Assembly (NCBI RefSeq): GCF_025195085.2
Contig: NZ_JANAVY020000017.1
Coordinates: 24,558-88,557, forward strand
Source of the DNA: Vibrio intestinalis
Lineage (GTDB): Bacteria; Pseudomonadota; Gammaproteobacteria; Enterobacterales; Vibrionaceae
Length of the DNA stretch: 64,000 bases
Direction: 5' to 3'
Shown: positions 8,281-15,444 of the stretch, one piece after another
How the letters are laid out: each line of letters begins with the position of its first letter
Numbering within the stretch: position 1 is the first letter of the stretch
Made by a program: the position numbers and the translations under genes
The notes under the pieces: generated by a model
The model's database searches: none
Told to the model about the DNA's origin: nothing
The model's input: only the letters and a program-made list of their open reading frames with translations

Positions 8281-9381
8281 ATGAAATTTACCATTCAACG
8301 TAGCCACCTTTTGAAACCGCTACAGCAGGTTTCTGGTGCTTTAGGTGGTCGACCGACGTTGCCAATTTTAGGCAACCTGCTTATCAAGGTTGAAGACAAC
8401 ACACTATCGATGACAGCCACGGATTTAGAAGTGGAGCTGATCAGCCGAGTAACCCTAGAAGGCGACTTCGAAGCGGGCAGTGTGACCGTACCTTCACGTA
8501 AATTCCTTGATATTTGCCGTGGTCTTCCTGACGACTCTGTGATCACTTTTGTTCTTGATGGTGATCGCGTTCAAGTGCGCTCTGGCCGTAGCCGATTCTC
8601 TCTATCTACGTTACCTGCTAATGACTTTCCAAACATTGAAGATTGGCAAAGTGAAGTAGAAGTTTCACTGACACAAGGTGAGCTGCGTGCATTGATTGAG
8701 AAAACTCAGTTCTCAATGGCAAACCAAGACGTGCGTTACTACCTCAACGGTATGTTGTTTGAGATTGAGTCCACCACACTGCGCAGCGTTGCTACTGACG
8801 GCCACCGTATGGCGGTATCGCAAACTCAGCTAGGCGCTGACTTTGCTCAAAAGCAAATCATCGTGCCACGTAAAGGTGTGCAAGAGCTGGTTAAGTTACT
8901 AGACGCACCTGAACAGCCGGTTGTGCTGCAAATTGGCAGTTCAAACCTACGTGCAGAAGTGAACAACTACGTATTTACTTCTAAGCTGGTGGATGGTCGA
9001 TTCCCTGACTATCGCCGAGTAATGCCGCAAACCACCACCAAAACGCTAGAAGCAAGCTGTGACGAATTGCGTCAAGCTTTCTCTCGTGCCGCGATTCTTT
9101 CGAATGAAAAATTCCGTGGTGTTCGAGTGAACTTAGCGGACAGCGAAATGCGCATTACTGCCAACAACCCTGAGCAAGAAGAAGCGGAAGAGATGTTGGA
9201 CGTGAGCTTTGAAGGTGAAGCGATCGAGATCGGTTTCAACGTTAGCTATGTATTGGATGTACTCAATACGCTGCGCTGTGAAAAAGTACGTGTGTCGATG
9301 TCAGACGCCAATGCCAGCGCATTGATTGAAAACGCCGATGACGATAGCGCAATGTACGTGGTAATGCCGATTCGACTCTAG
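8281..9381 (+). CDS. dnaN: DNA polymerase III beta sliding clamp DnaN
   Basis: DnaN is the ring-shaped processivity clamp of the replicase. The 366-residue length and the sequence (start MKFTIQRSHLLKPLQQVSGA, C-terminus YVVMPIRL) match the family closely. The C-terminal MPIRL-type motif lines the partner-binding pocket. It begins 72 bases after dnaA and is followed after one base by recF, so the genes are likely co-transcribed. Confidence 0.98.
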   Translation: MKFTIQRSHLLKPLQQVSGALGGRPTLPILGNLLIKVEDNTLSMTATDLEVELISRVTLEGDFEAGSVTVPSRKFLDICRGLPDDSVITFVLDGDRVQVRSGRSRFSLSTLPANDFPNIEDWQSEVEVSLTQGELRALIEKTQFSMANQDVRYYLNGMLFEIESTTLRSVATDGHRMAVSQTQLGADFAQKQIIVPRKGVQELVKLLDAPEQPVVLQIGSSNLRAEVNNYVFTSKLVDGRFPDYRRVMPQTTTKTLEASCDELRQAFSRAAILSNEKFRGVRVNLADSEMRITANNPEQEEAEEMLDVSFEGEAIEIGFNVSYVLDVLNTLRCEKVRVSMSDANASALIENADDDSAMYVVMPIRL

Positions 9382-9382
9382 C

Positions 9383-10462
9383 ATGCCGCTTACCCGTCTT
9401 ATTATTCAGCAATTTCGAAACGTTAAAGCCTGTGATATTGAACTATCAGCAGGCTTTAACTTTCTTATTGGCCCGAACGGCAGTGGCAAAACCAGCGTGC
9501 TGGAAGCCATCTATTTGCTCGGCCATGGTCGTTCATTTAAGAGTTCATTGACTGGACGAGTGATCCAAAATGAGTGTGACGAGCTGTTTGTACATGGCCG
9601 TTTTTTGAACTCGGATCAATTTGAGCTACCAATTGGCATTAATAAGCAGCGTGATGGCTCGACAGAGGTTAAAATAGGCGGTCAATCTGGGCAAAAGTTA
9701 GCTCAATTGGCACAGGTTCTACCATTGCAGTTAATCCACCCTGAAGGGTTCGATTTGCTCACTGATGGGCCCAAACATCGCCGTGCATTTATTGATTGGG
9801 GTGTGTTTCATACCGAGTCAGCATTTTATGATGCATGGGGACGTTTTAAGCGTTTGAACAAACAACGCAATGCGTTACTAAAAACTGCGCGCAGTTATCG
9901 TGAACTCAGTTACTGGGATCAAGAGATGGCTCGTTTGGCTGAGAACATTAGCCAATGGCGTGCTCACTATGTGGAGCAAATGACCGCCAAAGCAGAACAA
10001 ATATGTCGCACATTTTTGCCAGAATTTGATATTCAATTGAAGTATTATCGTGGCTGGGATAAGGACACGCCTTATCAAAGCATCCTCGAAAACAACTTCG
10101 AGCGTGATCAATCGCTTGGTTACACCTTTAGTGGGCCAAATAAAGCTGATTTGCGCATAAAAGTGAACGGTACACCAGTTGAAGATGTGCTTTCACGGGG
10201 TCAGTTAAAACTGATGGTGTGTGCGTTGCGTGTCGCGCAAGGGCAGCACCTAACCGAAATGACCGGAAAGCAATGCATTTATCTCATTGATGACTTTGCA
10301 TCGGAATTAGATAGTCAACGTCGTAAGCGCCTAGCGGATTGCTTAAAAGAGACGGGGGCTCAAGTTTTTGTAAGCTCTATTACCGAAAGCCAAATCGACG
10401 ATATGAACGACGATAATGGCAAGATGTTCCATGTGGAACATGGCACAATAGAGCCAGTATAA
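9383..10462 (+). CDS. recF: DNA repair ATPase RecF
   Basis: RecF is an SMC-like ATPase that, with RecO and RecR, loads RecA at gaps. The 359-residue product has Walker A GPNGSGKTS (about residues 31-39), a signature LSRGQLK near 268 and Walker B IYLIDDFASELD near 295. It starts one base after the dnaN stop. The C-terminus reads KMFHVEHGTIEPV; the codons for MFHVEH form a 16-bp palindrome resembling a ParB site, described separately. Confidence 0.97.
   Translation: MPLTRLIIQQFRNVKACDIELSAGFNFLIGPNGSGKTSVLEAIYLLGHGRSFKSSLTGRVIQNECDELFVHGRFLNSDQFELPIGINKQRDGSTEVKIGGQSGQKLAQLAQVLPLQLIHPEGFDLLTDGPKHRRAFIDWGVFHTESAFYDAWGRFKRLNKQRNALLKTARSYRELSYWDQEMARLAENISQWRAHYVEQMTAKAEQICRTFLPEFDIQLKYYRGWDKDTPYQSILENNFERDQSLGYTFSGPNKADLRIKVNGTPVEDVLSRGQLKLMVCALRVAQGQHLTEMTGKQCIYLIDDFASELDSQRRKRLADCLKETGAQVFVSSITESQIDDMNDDNGKMFHVEHGTIEPV
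10425..10440. promoter_or_regulatory. parS-like palindrome inside recF
   Basis: TGTTCCATGTGGAACA is an inverted repeat of two 7-base arms around a central TG. It differs at one base from TGTTCCACGTGGAACA, a parS variant used by pseudomonads, and at two bases from the general consensus TGTTNCACGTGAAACA. It is in-frame coding for C-terminal RecF residues. True ParB binding is uncertain because the central CG is changed to TG. Confidence 0.4.
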
Positions 10463-10479
10463 ATAGCGGAAGATAACTC

Positions 10480-12897
10480 ATGTCTGAAAATTACGATTCA
10501 TCGAGTATTAAAGTACTGAAGGGTCTGGATGCTGTTCGTAAGCGTCCAGGTATGTACATCGGCGACACGGACGACGGTACCGGCCTCCATCACATGGTCT
10601 TTGAGGTGGTGGATAACTCAATTGATGAAGCGTTGGCAGGTCACTGTAAAGACATCATTGTGACAATCCATGAGGATAACTCTGTTTCTGTTAGTGATGA
10701 TGGTCGTGGTATTCCAACGGAAATGCACCCAGAAGAGAAAGTATCAGCAGCTGAAGTTATCATGACGGTACTTCACGCGGGTGGTAAGTTCGATGACAAC
10801 TCATACAAGGTATCGGGCGGTCTACACGGTGTAGGTGTTTCAGTAGTAAACGCTTTGTCTGAAAAAGTGACACTAACGATTCATCGTGGCGGTCATATCC
10901 ATACACAAACTTACCATCACGGTGAGCCACAAGCGCCACTAGCGGTTGTAGGTGATACGGATAAAACGGGTACGCAAATTCGTTTCTGGCCTAGTGGTGA
11001 AACCTTCTCAAACACTGAGTTCCACTACGATATCCTAGCAAAACGTCTACGTGAGCTATCTTTCCTAAACTCTGGTGTTTCTATCATGCTTAAAGATGAG
11101 CGTGAAGAAGACAAGAGCGATCACTTCATGTTTGAAGGTGGTATCCAAGCGTTTGTTGACCACCTAAACACCAACAAGACGCCAATTATCGAGAAAATCT
11201 TCCACTTCGACTACGAGCGTGAAGATGGCATCTCGGTAGAAGTGGCAATGCAATGGAATGACGGTTTCCAAGAGAACATCTACTGTTTCACCAACAACAT
11301 TCCTCAGCGTGATGGTGGTACTCACCTTGCTGGTTTCCGTGCTGCCTTAACTCGTACCTTGAACTCGTTCATGGACAAAGAGGGCTTCTCGAAGAAAGCG
11401 AAGACTGCGACATCTGGTGATGATGCGCGTGAAGGTCTAACGGCTGTTGTTTCAGTGAAAGTGCCAGATCCTAAGTTCTCAAGCCAAACAAAAGACAAGC
11501 TGGTTTCTTCAGAAGTGAAATCAGCGGTTGAATCGGCAATGGGTGAAAAGCTGTCAGAGTTCTTAGTAGAGAACCCGACAGAAGCGAAGATGGTGTGTTC
11601 TAAAATCATCGATGCGGCTCGTGCTCGTGAAGCAGCGCGTAAAGCTCGTGAAATGACTCGTCGTAAAGGCGCGTTAGACCTAGCAGGTCTTCCAGGTAAA
11701 CTGGCAGACTGTCAGGAAAAAGACCCAGCACTCTCTGAACTATACATAGTGGAGGGTGACTCGGCAGGCGGCTCCGCAAAACAAGGCCGTAACCGTAAGA
11801 ACCAAGCGATTCTTCCACTGAAAGGTAAAATCCTTAACGTAGAGAAAGCGCGTTTCGACAAGATGCTTTCTTCACAAGAAGTGGCGACACTGATTACCGC
11901 TTTAGGTTGTGGTATCGGTCGTGACGAATACAACCCAGATAAACTGCGTTACCACAACATCATCATCATGACCGATGCCGACGTCGATGGTTCGCACATC
12001 CGTACGCTACTATTGACCTTCTTCTACCGTCAAATGCCTGAGCTTATCGAGCGTGGCTACGTGTACATCGCTCAGCCACCGCTTTACAAAGTGAAGAAAG
12101 GTAAGCAAGAGCAGTACATCAAAGATGAAGATGCAATGAACCAATACCAAGTGGCACTAGCACTTGATAACGCATCTCTACACGTGAATGCAGAAGCGCC
12201 AGCGCTTTCTGGTGAAGCTCTAGAGAAACTGGTTCAGCAATACAATGCAGGTATTAAGCTGGCTGAACGTATGAGCCGTCGTTACCCACATGCATTGGTT
12301 CATGAACTAATCTACACGCCGCGTCTAACAGCAGAACAATGCCACGATGCAGCCGCTGTTGAAGCTTGGACTAAGCAGCTAGTTGAGCAGCTAAATGCTA
12401 AAGAAGTGGGCGCTAGCCAATACAGCTTCGAAGTAGAGCAGCACGCTGAGCTTGGCCTAAACCTACCTAAGATTGTGGTTCGTACTCACGGTGTGACACA
12501 TGATTACGCACTAAGCGTTGATCTGTTTAACTCGAAAGAATACGGCAAGCTAGCGGATCTATCTGAAGCGTTAGAAGGTCTAATCGAAGAAGGTGCTTAC
12601 ATCAAACGTGGCGAGCGTACTCTGCCAGTAACAAGCTTTGTAGAAGCACTTGAGTGGTTGATTAAAGAATCACGTCGTGGCCTAAGCCTACAGCGCTACA
12701 AAGGTCTAGGTGAGATGAACCCAGATCAGCTTTGGGAAACCACAATGGACCCAGAAACGCGCCGTATGATGCAAGTAACGATTGAAGATGCAGTCGGTGC
12801 AGACCAACTGTTCACCACGTTAATGGGTGACCAAGTTGAGCCTCGTCGTAACTTCATCGAGGAAAATGCACTCAAGGTAGCCAACTTAGACGTTTAG
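10480..12897 (+). CDS. gyrB: DNA gyrase subunit B
   Basis: GyrB is the ATPase subunit of gyrase, which introduces negative supercoils. The 805-residue product matches E. coli length. It has the GHKL ATPase domain (DDGRGIPTEMH, GGLHGVGVSVVNAL near residue 117), the transducer domain, and the TOPRIM domain with EGDSAGGSAKQGRNR (about 425) and DADVDGSHIRTLLLTF (about 500). The large insertion after TOPRIM seen in gammaproteobacteria is present. It starts 17 bases after recF with an AAGATAA-type site and is followed by a dispersed-repeat hairpin and a terminator. Confidence 0.98.
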   Translation: MSENYDSSSIKVLKGLDAVRKRPGMYIGDTDDGTGLHHMVFEVVDNSIDEALAGHCKDIIVTIHEDNSVSVSDDGRGIPTEMHPEEKVSAAEVIMTVLHAGGKFDDNSYKVSGGLHGVGVSVVNALSEKVTLTIHRGGHIHTQTYHHGEPQAPLAVVGDTDKTGTQIRFWPSGETFSNTEFHYDILAKRLRELSFLNSGVSIMLKDEREEDKSDHFMFEGGIQAFVDHLNTNKTPIIEKIFHFDYEREDGISVEVAMQWNDGFQENIYCFTNNIPQRDGGTHLAGFRAALTRTLNSFMDKEGFSKKAKTATSGDDAREGLTAVVSVKVPDPKFSSQTKDKLVSSEVKSAVESAMGEKLSEFLVENPTEAKMVCSKIIDAARAREAARKAREMTRRKGALDLAGLPGKLADCQEKDPALSELYIVEGDSAGGSAKQGRNRKNQAILPLKGKILNVEKARFDKMLSSQEVATLITALGCGIGRDEYNPDKLRYHNIIIMTDADVDGSHIRTLLLTFFYRQMPELIERGYVYIAQPPLYKVKKGKQEQYIKDEDAMNQYQVALALDNASLHVNAEAPALSGEALEKLVQQYNAGIKLAERMSRRYPHALVHELIYTPRLTAEQCHDAAAVEAWTKQLVEQLNAKEVGASQYSFEVEQHAELGLNLPKIVVRTHGVTHDYALSVDLFNSKEYGKLADLSEALEGLIEEGAYIKRGERTLPVTSFVEALEWLIKESRRGLSLQRYKGLGEMNPDQLWETTMDPETRRMMQVTIEDAVGADQLFTTLMGDQVEPRRNFIEENALKVANLDV

Positions 12898-12916
12898 TAT
12901 CTTTGATACTTCGCTC

Positions 12917-12992
12917 TTTCGCTTAATTTCTGTGTCAGAGGTGCTCACATACCTTCGTATGCTCCGCGCCTCTTCCTTGAACTAAAGCGAAA
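12917..12992. repeat. Vibrio-type dispersed palindromic repeat after gyrB
   Basis: This stretch folds into one long imperfect hairpin: TTTCGCTT (12917-12924) pairs with AAGCGAAA (12985-12992), AGAGG with CCTCT, and the tip is CATAC-CTTC-GTATG. I recognise very similar sequence, around GAGGTGCTCACATAC and GCTCCGCGCCTCT, scattered between genes in other Vibrio genomes. It carries no gene. Confidence 0.65.
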
Positions 12993-13022
12993 TAGCTTCG
13001 TCTCAAAACACTAAATTATTTT

Positions 13023-13053
13023 AAAGCACTGTCCTTTGGATGGTGCTTTTTTG
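13023..13053 (+). terminator. intrinsic terminator after gyrB
   Basis: AAAGCAC and GTGCTTT form the stem, with TCC/GGA continuing it, followed by TTTTTT. It closes the dnaA-gyrB cluster. Confidence 0.85.
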
Positions 13054-13105
13054 TGTTTGTAAGGTATTGAAAAATAAAGGTGTGAAAAATAATTTAAAAT
13101 AATCC

Positions 13106-13134
13106 CTTGAAAGTGATTTGAGCTATCCACATAT
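13106..13134 (+). promoter_or_regulatory. sigma-32 heat-shock promoter
   Basis: CTTGAAA (13106-13112) and CCACATAT (13127-13134) are 14 bases apart, close to the RpoH consensus CTTGAAA-N13/14-CCCCATNT. It lies upstream of the small ORF and ibpA, the expected position for a heat-shock gene. Confidence 0.8.
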
Positions 13135-13149
13135 CTATTAGTGAAGAGG

Positions 13150-13290
13150 ATGACTGTCTTGCTCAATAGAGAAGAAACAGGTTTTCTGGATTCGCTGAAT
13201 AGGTATCGCTCAGGAGAGGATAACCTTGAAAGCACACAATTGAACTTGATTCATGCCTATGTCCCTGCGCTACGAGAGCCCGAGGAGTAG
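13150..13290 (+). CDS. possible 46-residue protein in the ibpA leader
   Basis: An open frame of 47 codons lies between the sigma-32 promoter and the ibpA thermometer. It begins MTVLLNREETGFLDSL and ends HAYVPALREPEE, an acidic, non-hydrophobic peptide that I do not recognise. The ATG follows GAAGAGG closely, but the predicted transcription start (about 13141) leaves only about nine leader bases; an in-frame GTG at 13141 would be leaderless. It may be a genuine heat-induced small protein or a chance frame in a long structured leader. Confidence 0.4.
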   Translation: MTVLLNREETGFLDSLNRYRSGEDNLESTQLNLIHAYVPALREPEE

Positions 13291-13301
13291 TGAATGAGTC
13301 C

Positions 13302-13377
13302 CTTAGTCGGCAACGATCCTATGCAGAATAGATCCGCGCAAACTCACGACTAAGACTATTGCTTACTATGAGGATAG
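13302..13377 (+). promoter_or_regulatory. ROSE-like RNA thermometer of ibpA
   Basis: The region just before ibpA folds into several helices. CTTAGTCG (13302-13309) pairs with CGACTAAG (13347-13354), enclosing a GAT-CTAT/ATAG-ATC hairpin. The last hairpin (13356-13377) pairs CTA-TTGCT with AGGA-TAG. This places the ribosome site AGGA (13371-13374) opposite TTGCT with a bulged T and a G-G opposition, the hallmark of ROSE elements upstream of small heat-shock genes. Heat would open it. The fold is drawn by eye. Confidence 0.75.
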
Positions 13378-13381
13378 CATT

Positions 13382-13816
13382 ATGAGAACTGTAGATTTCA
13401 CTCCACTTTACCGCAACGCAATTGGCTTTGACCGTCTATTCAACATGATGGAAGCCAACACAGCCAAAAATTCTTCTGGCGGTTACCCTCCTTACAACAT
13501 TGAGCAAAAAGACGAAAACAACTTCCGTATTACTATGGCAGTTGCTGGCTTCGCTGATGACCAACTCGATCTGACTCAAAAAGAAAATATGTTGATAGTA
13601 AAAGGTGAGCGTAAAGCTGAAGAAGGCAAACAATACGTTTATCAAGGTATTGCAGAGCGTGATTTCGAACGTAAATTCCAGCTAGCAGACTACGTAAAAG
13701 TCGTGGGTGCAAGCATGGAAAATGGTCTACTACACATCGACCTAGAACGTGAAATCCCAGAAGCGATGCAACCACGTAAGATTGCGATTAACGGCAGCAA
13801 GCTAATCGAAGGCTAA
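13382..13816 (+). CDS. ibpA: small heat-shock protein, Hsp20/IbpA family
   Basis: This ATP-independent holdase binds unfolding proteins on aggregates and passes them to DnaK/ClpB. The 144-residue product starts MRTVDFTPLYRNAIGFDRLF, nearly identical in pattern to E. coli IbpA. It has an alpha-crystallin domain (about 35-125) and the C-terminal region with PRKIAIN, a form of the I-x-I/V oligomerisation motif. Expression appears doubly heat-controlled by a sigma-32 promoter and a ROSE-like thermometer. A bidirectional terminator separates it from avtA. Confidence 0.96.
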   Translation: MRTVDFTPLYRNAIGFDRLFNMMEANTAKNSSGGYPPYNIEQKDENNFRITMAVAGFADDQLDLTQKENMLIVKGERKAEEGKQYVYQGIAERDFERKFQLADYVKVVGASMENGLLHIDLEREIPEAMQPRKIAINGSKLIEG

Positions 13817-13861
13817 TTACCACTGGCTTTAACTAGCCATATATATCGGGAATTAAGAGTG

Positions 13862-13902
13862 AAAGAGCACCGTTATTTCTAAGGAAATAGGTGCTCTTTT
13901 TT
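13862..13902. terminator. bidirectional terminator between ibpA and avtA
   Basis: AAAGAGCACC and GGTGCTCTTT form a 10-bp stem extended by TATTTC/GAAATA, with T-runs on either side. It serves two convergent genes. Confidence 0.9.
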
Positions 13903-13923
13903 GTATCTAAGGGAAGTGAAAAA

Positions 13924-15174
13924 TCAGCCTTGCTGATATGCCTTCTCAACCTCTTCAGCAATAATTTTGATGCCTTTTTGCATCATCTCATCATCCTGCA
14001 CATAGTTCATACGTAAGCATTGATGAGCGTGTTCCCAGTCATCTTCCTGGCCGATGAAAAAATATTCTCCCGGAACAATCAATACGCCTCGAGCCTTTAA
14101 CCGCTTATACAGTTCCATGGTGGTGATTGGTAGTTCGTCAAACCACAACCACAAAAATATTGCGCCTTCGGGCTTATGGATGCGAAAACGTGAGTCGGGA
14201 ATAACTTGTTGTAGCAATTCAACCGCACGTAGTGATTTGTTTTGGTAAAACGGTTTGATGGTGTTTTCGCTAAGCTTGAGTAGATCGCCTTGCTCAATCA
14301 TGTGATTCGCGAGCGCAGGGCCTAAGCTGCCTGGTGCTAAACTGATGATGCCGTTCATGTTGGTCATCGCTTGGGTGACTTCTTCGTTGGCGATAACAAT
14401 GCCACAACGTACGCCAGGCAGGCCAAGTTTAGACAGGCTCATACACAAAATGGTGTTGTCATTCCAAAATGGTTTTACATCTTCAAAGATGATATTTGGG
14501 AAAGGCAGACCATACGCATTGTCTATGATGAGAGGGATATTGTTCTCACGCGCTAGCTTATCGAGCTTTTGAATCTCTTCGTCCGTCAGTACATTGCCGG
14601 TTGGGTTGGTTGGGCGTGAAGCGCAGATCGCCGCGACTGATTCATCCACTTTCAATTGTTCAAAATCGACGTGGTATTTGAATAGCCCATTTTCCAAAAG
14701 CTCGATTTCAGGGTGGTATGAGATGAAGATATTCTCATCAATTCCCGCGTCCCCATAACCAATGTATTCCGGAGCTAAAGGCAGAAGAATTTTTTTCAGT
14801 GAGCCATCTGGCTGTTTACCAGCAAGTAAATTGAATAGGTAGAAAAAACCACTTTGGCTGCCATTGGTTAGGCTAATGTTCTTCTCACTGATGTCCCAAC
14901 CGTAAGTATCTTTGAATAATTGTGCGAGCGCTTTTACAAAGCTGTCTTTGCCTTGAGGGCCATCATAGTTAGCGAGAGCTGCAACCAATTCGCCGTTGGC
15001 GAGCATAGTCTCACTGGCTTGGTGAAAGTAATCGAGCATGGCTGGGATGGCGGCAGGGTTGCCTCCTCCGAGCATGATGGCACCCGGTGTGCGTAGGCCA
15101 TCATTCAAATCATCCATAAGTTGGGTAATACCCGAGTACTGATTAAATTTTTCACCAAATTGAGAGAACTGCAT
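13924..15174 (-). CDS. avtA: valine-pyruvate aminotransferase AvtA
   Basis: AvtA is a PLP-dependent aminotransferase that interconverts valine plus pyruvate with 2-oxoisovalerate plus alanine, linking branched-chain and alanine metabolism. The 416-residue product begins MQFSQFGEKFNQYSGITQLM and carries the family's fold-type I pattern, with the PLP lysine in SLSKLGLPGVRCG (about residue 246) and IIDNAYGLPFP before it. It is monocistronic. The same neighbour order (Hsp20, avtA, glyS) is found in V. cholerae apart from malS. Confidence 0.95.
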   Translation of the reverse strand: MQFSQFGEKFNQYSGITQLMDDLNDGLRTPGAIMLGGGNPAAIPAMLDYFHQASETMLANGELVAALANYDGPQGKDSFVKALAQLFKDTYGWDISEKNISLTNGSQSGFFYLFNLLAGKQPDGSLKKILLPLAPEYIGYGDAGIDENIFISYHPEIELLENGLFKYHVDFEQLKVDESVAAICASRPTNPTGNVLTDEEIQKLDKLARENNIPLIIDNAYGLPFPNIIFEDVKPFWNDNTILCMSLSKLGLPGVRCGIVIANEEVTQAMTNMNGIISLAPGSLGPALANHMIEQGDLLKLSENTIKPFYQNKSLRAVELLQQVIPDSRFRIHKPEGAIFLWLWFDELPITTMELYKRLKARGVLIVPGEYFFIGQEDDWEHAHQCLRMNYVQDDEMMQKGIKIIAEEVEKAYQQG

Positions 15175-15405
15175 CTGTAGTTAACCTAATTCATTGCGTT
15201 TGCTTCGTGTTAGTTCACGCCAGTGCTTGGCTGACGAATCGAATAATCCTTGAACATACCGCAATGGCTATGAGACGCAAAGCACAAATTCATCTAATAA
15301 TGGATAAAAGTGCTTTTCTCTGGTTATGACGGGTGTGGTTAAAAGTGATTTAAAACCGAGGCTATGTGAAAGTATGAAATGCTGGTGGTCAGAAATGAAA
15401 CCAAA

Positions 15406-15431
15406 AGAAAAGGGAAGCTGAAGCTTCCCTT
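15406..15431 (-). terminator. intrinsic terminator after malS
   Basis: AAGGGAAGC and GCTTCCCTT form a perfect 9-bp stem with a TGAA loop. On the minus strand it is followed by TTCTTTT. Confidence 0.85.
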
Positions 15432-15444
15432 ACGTTATTGTCTT

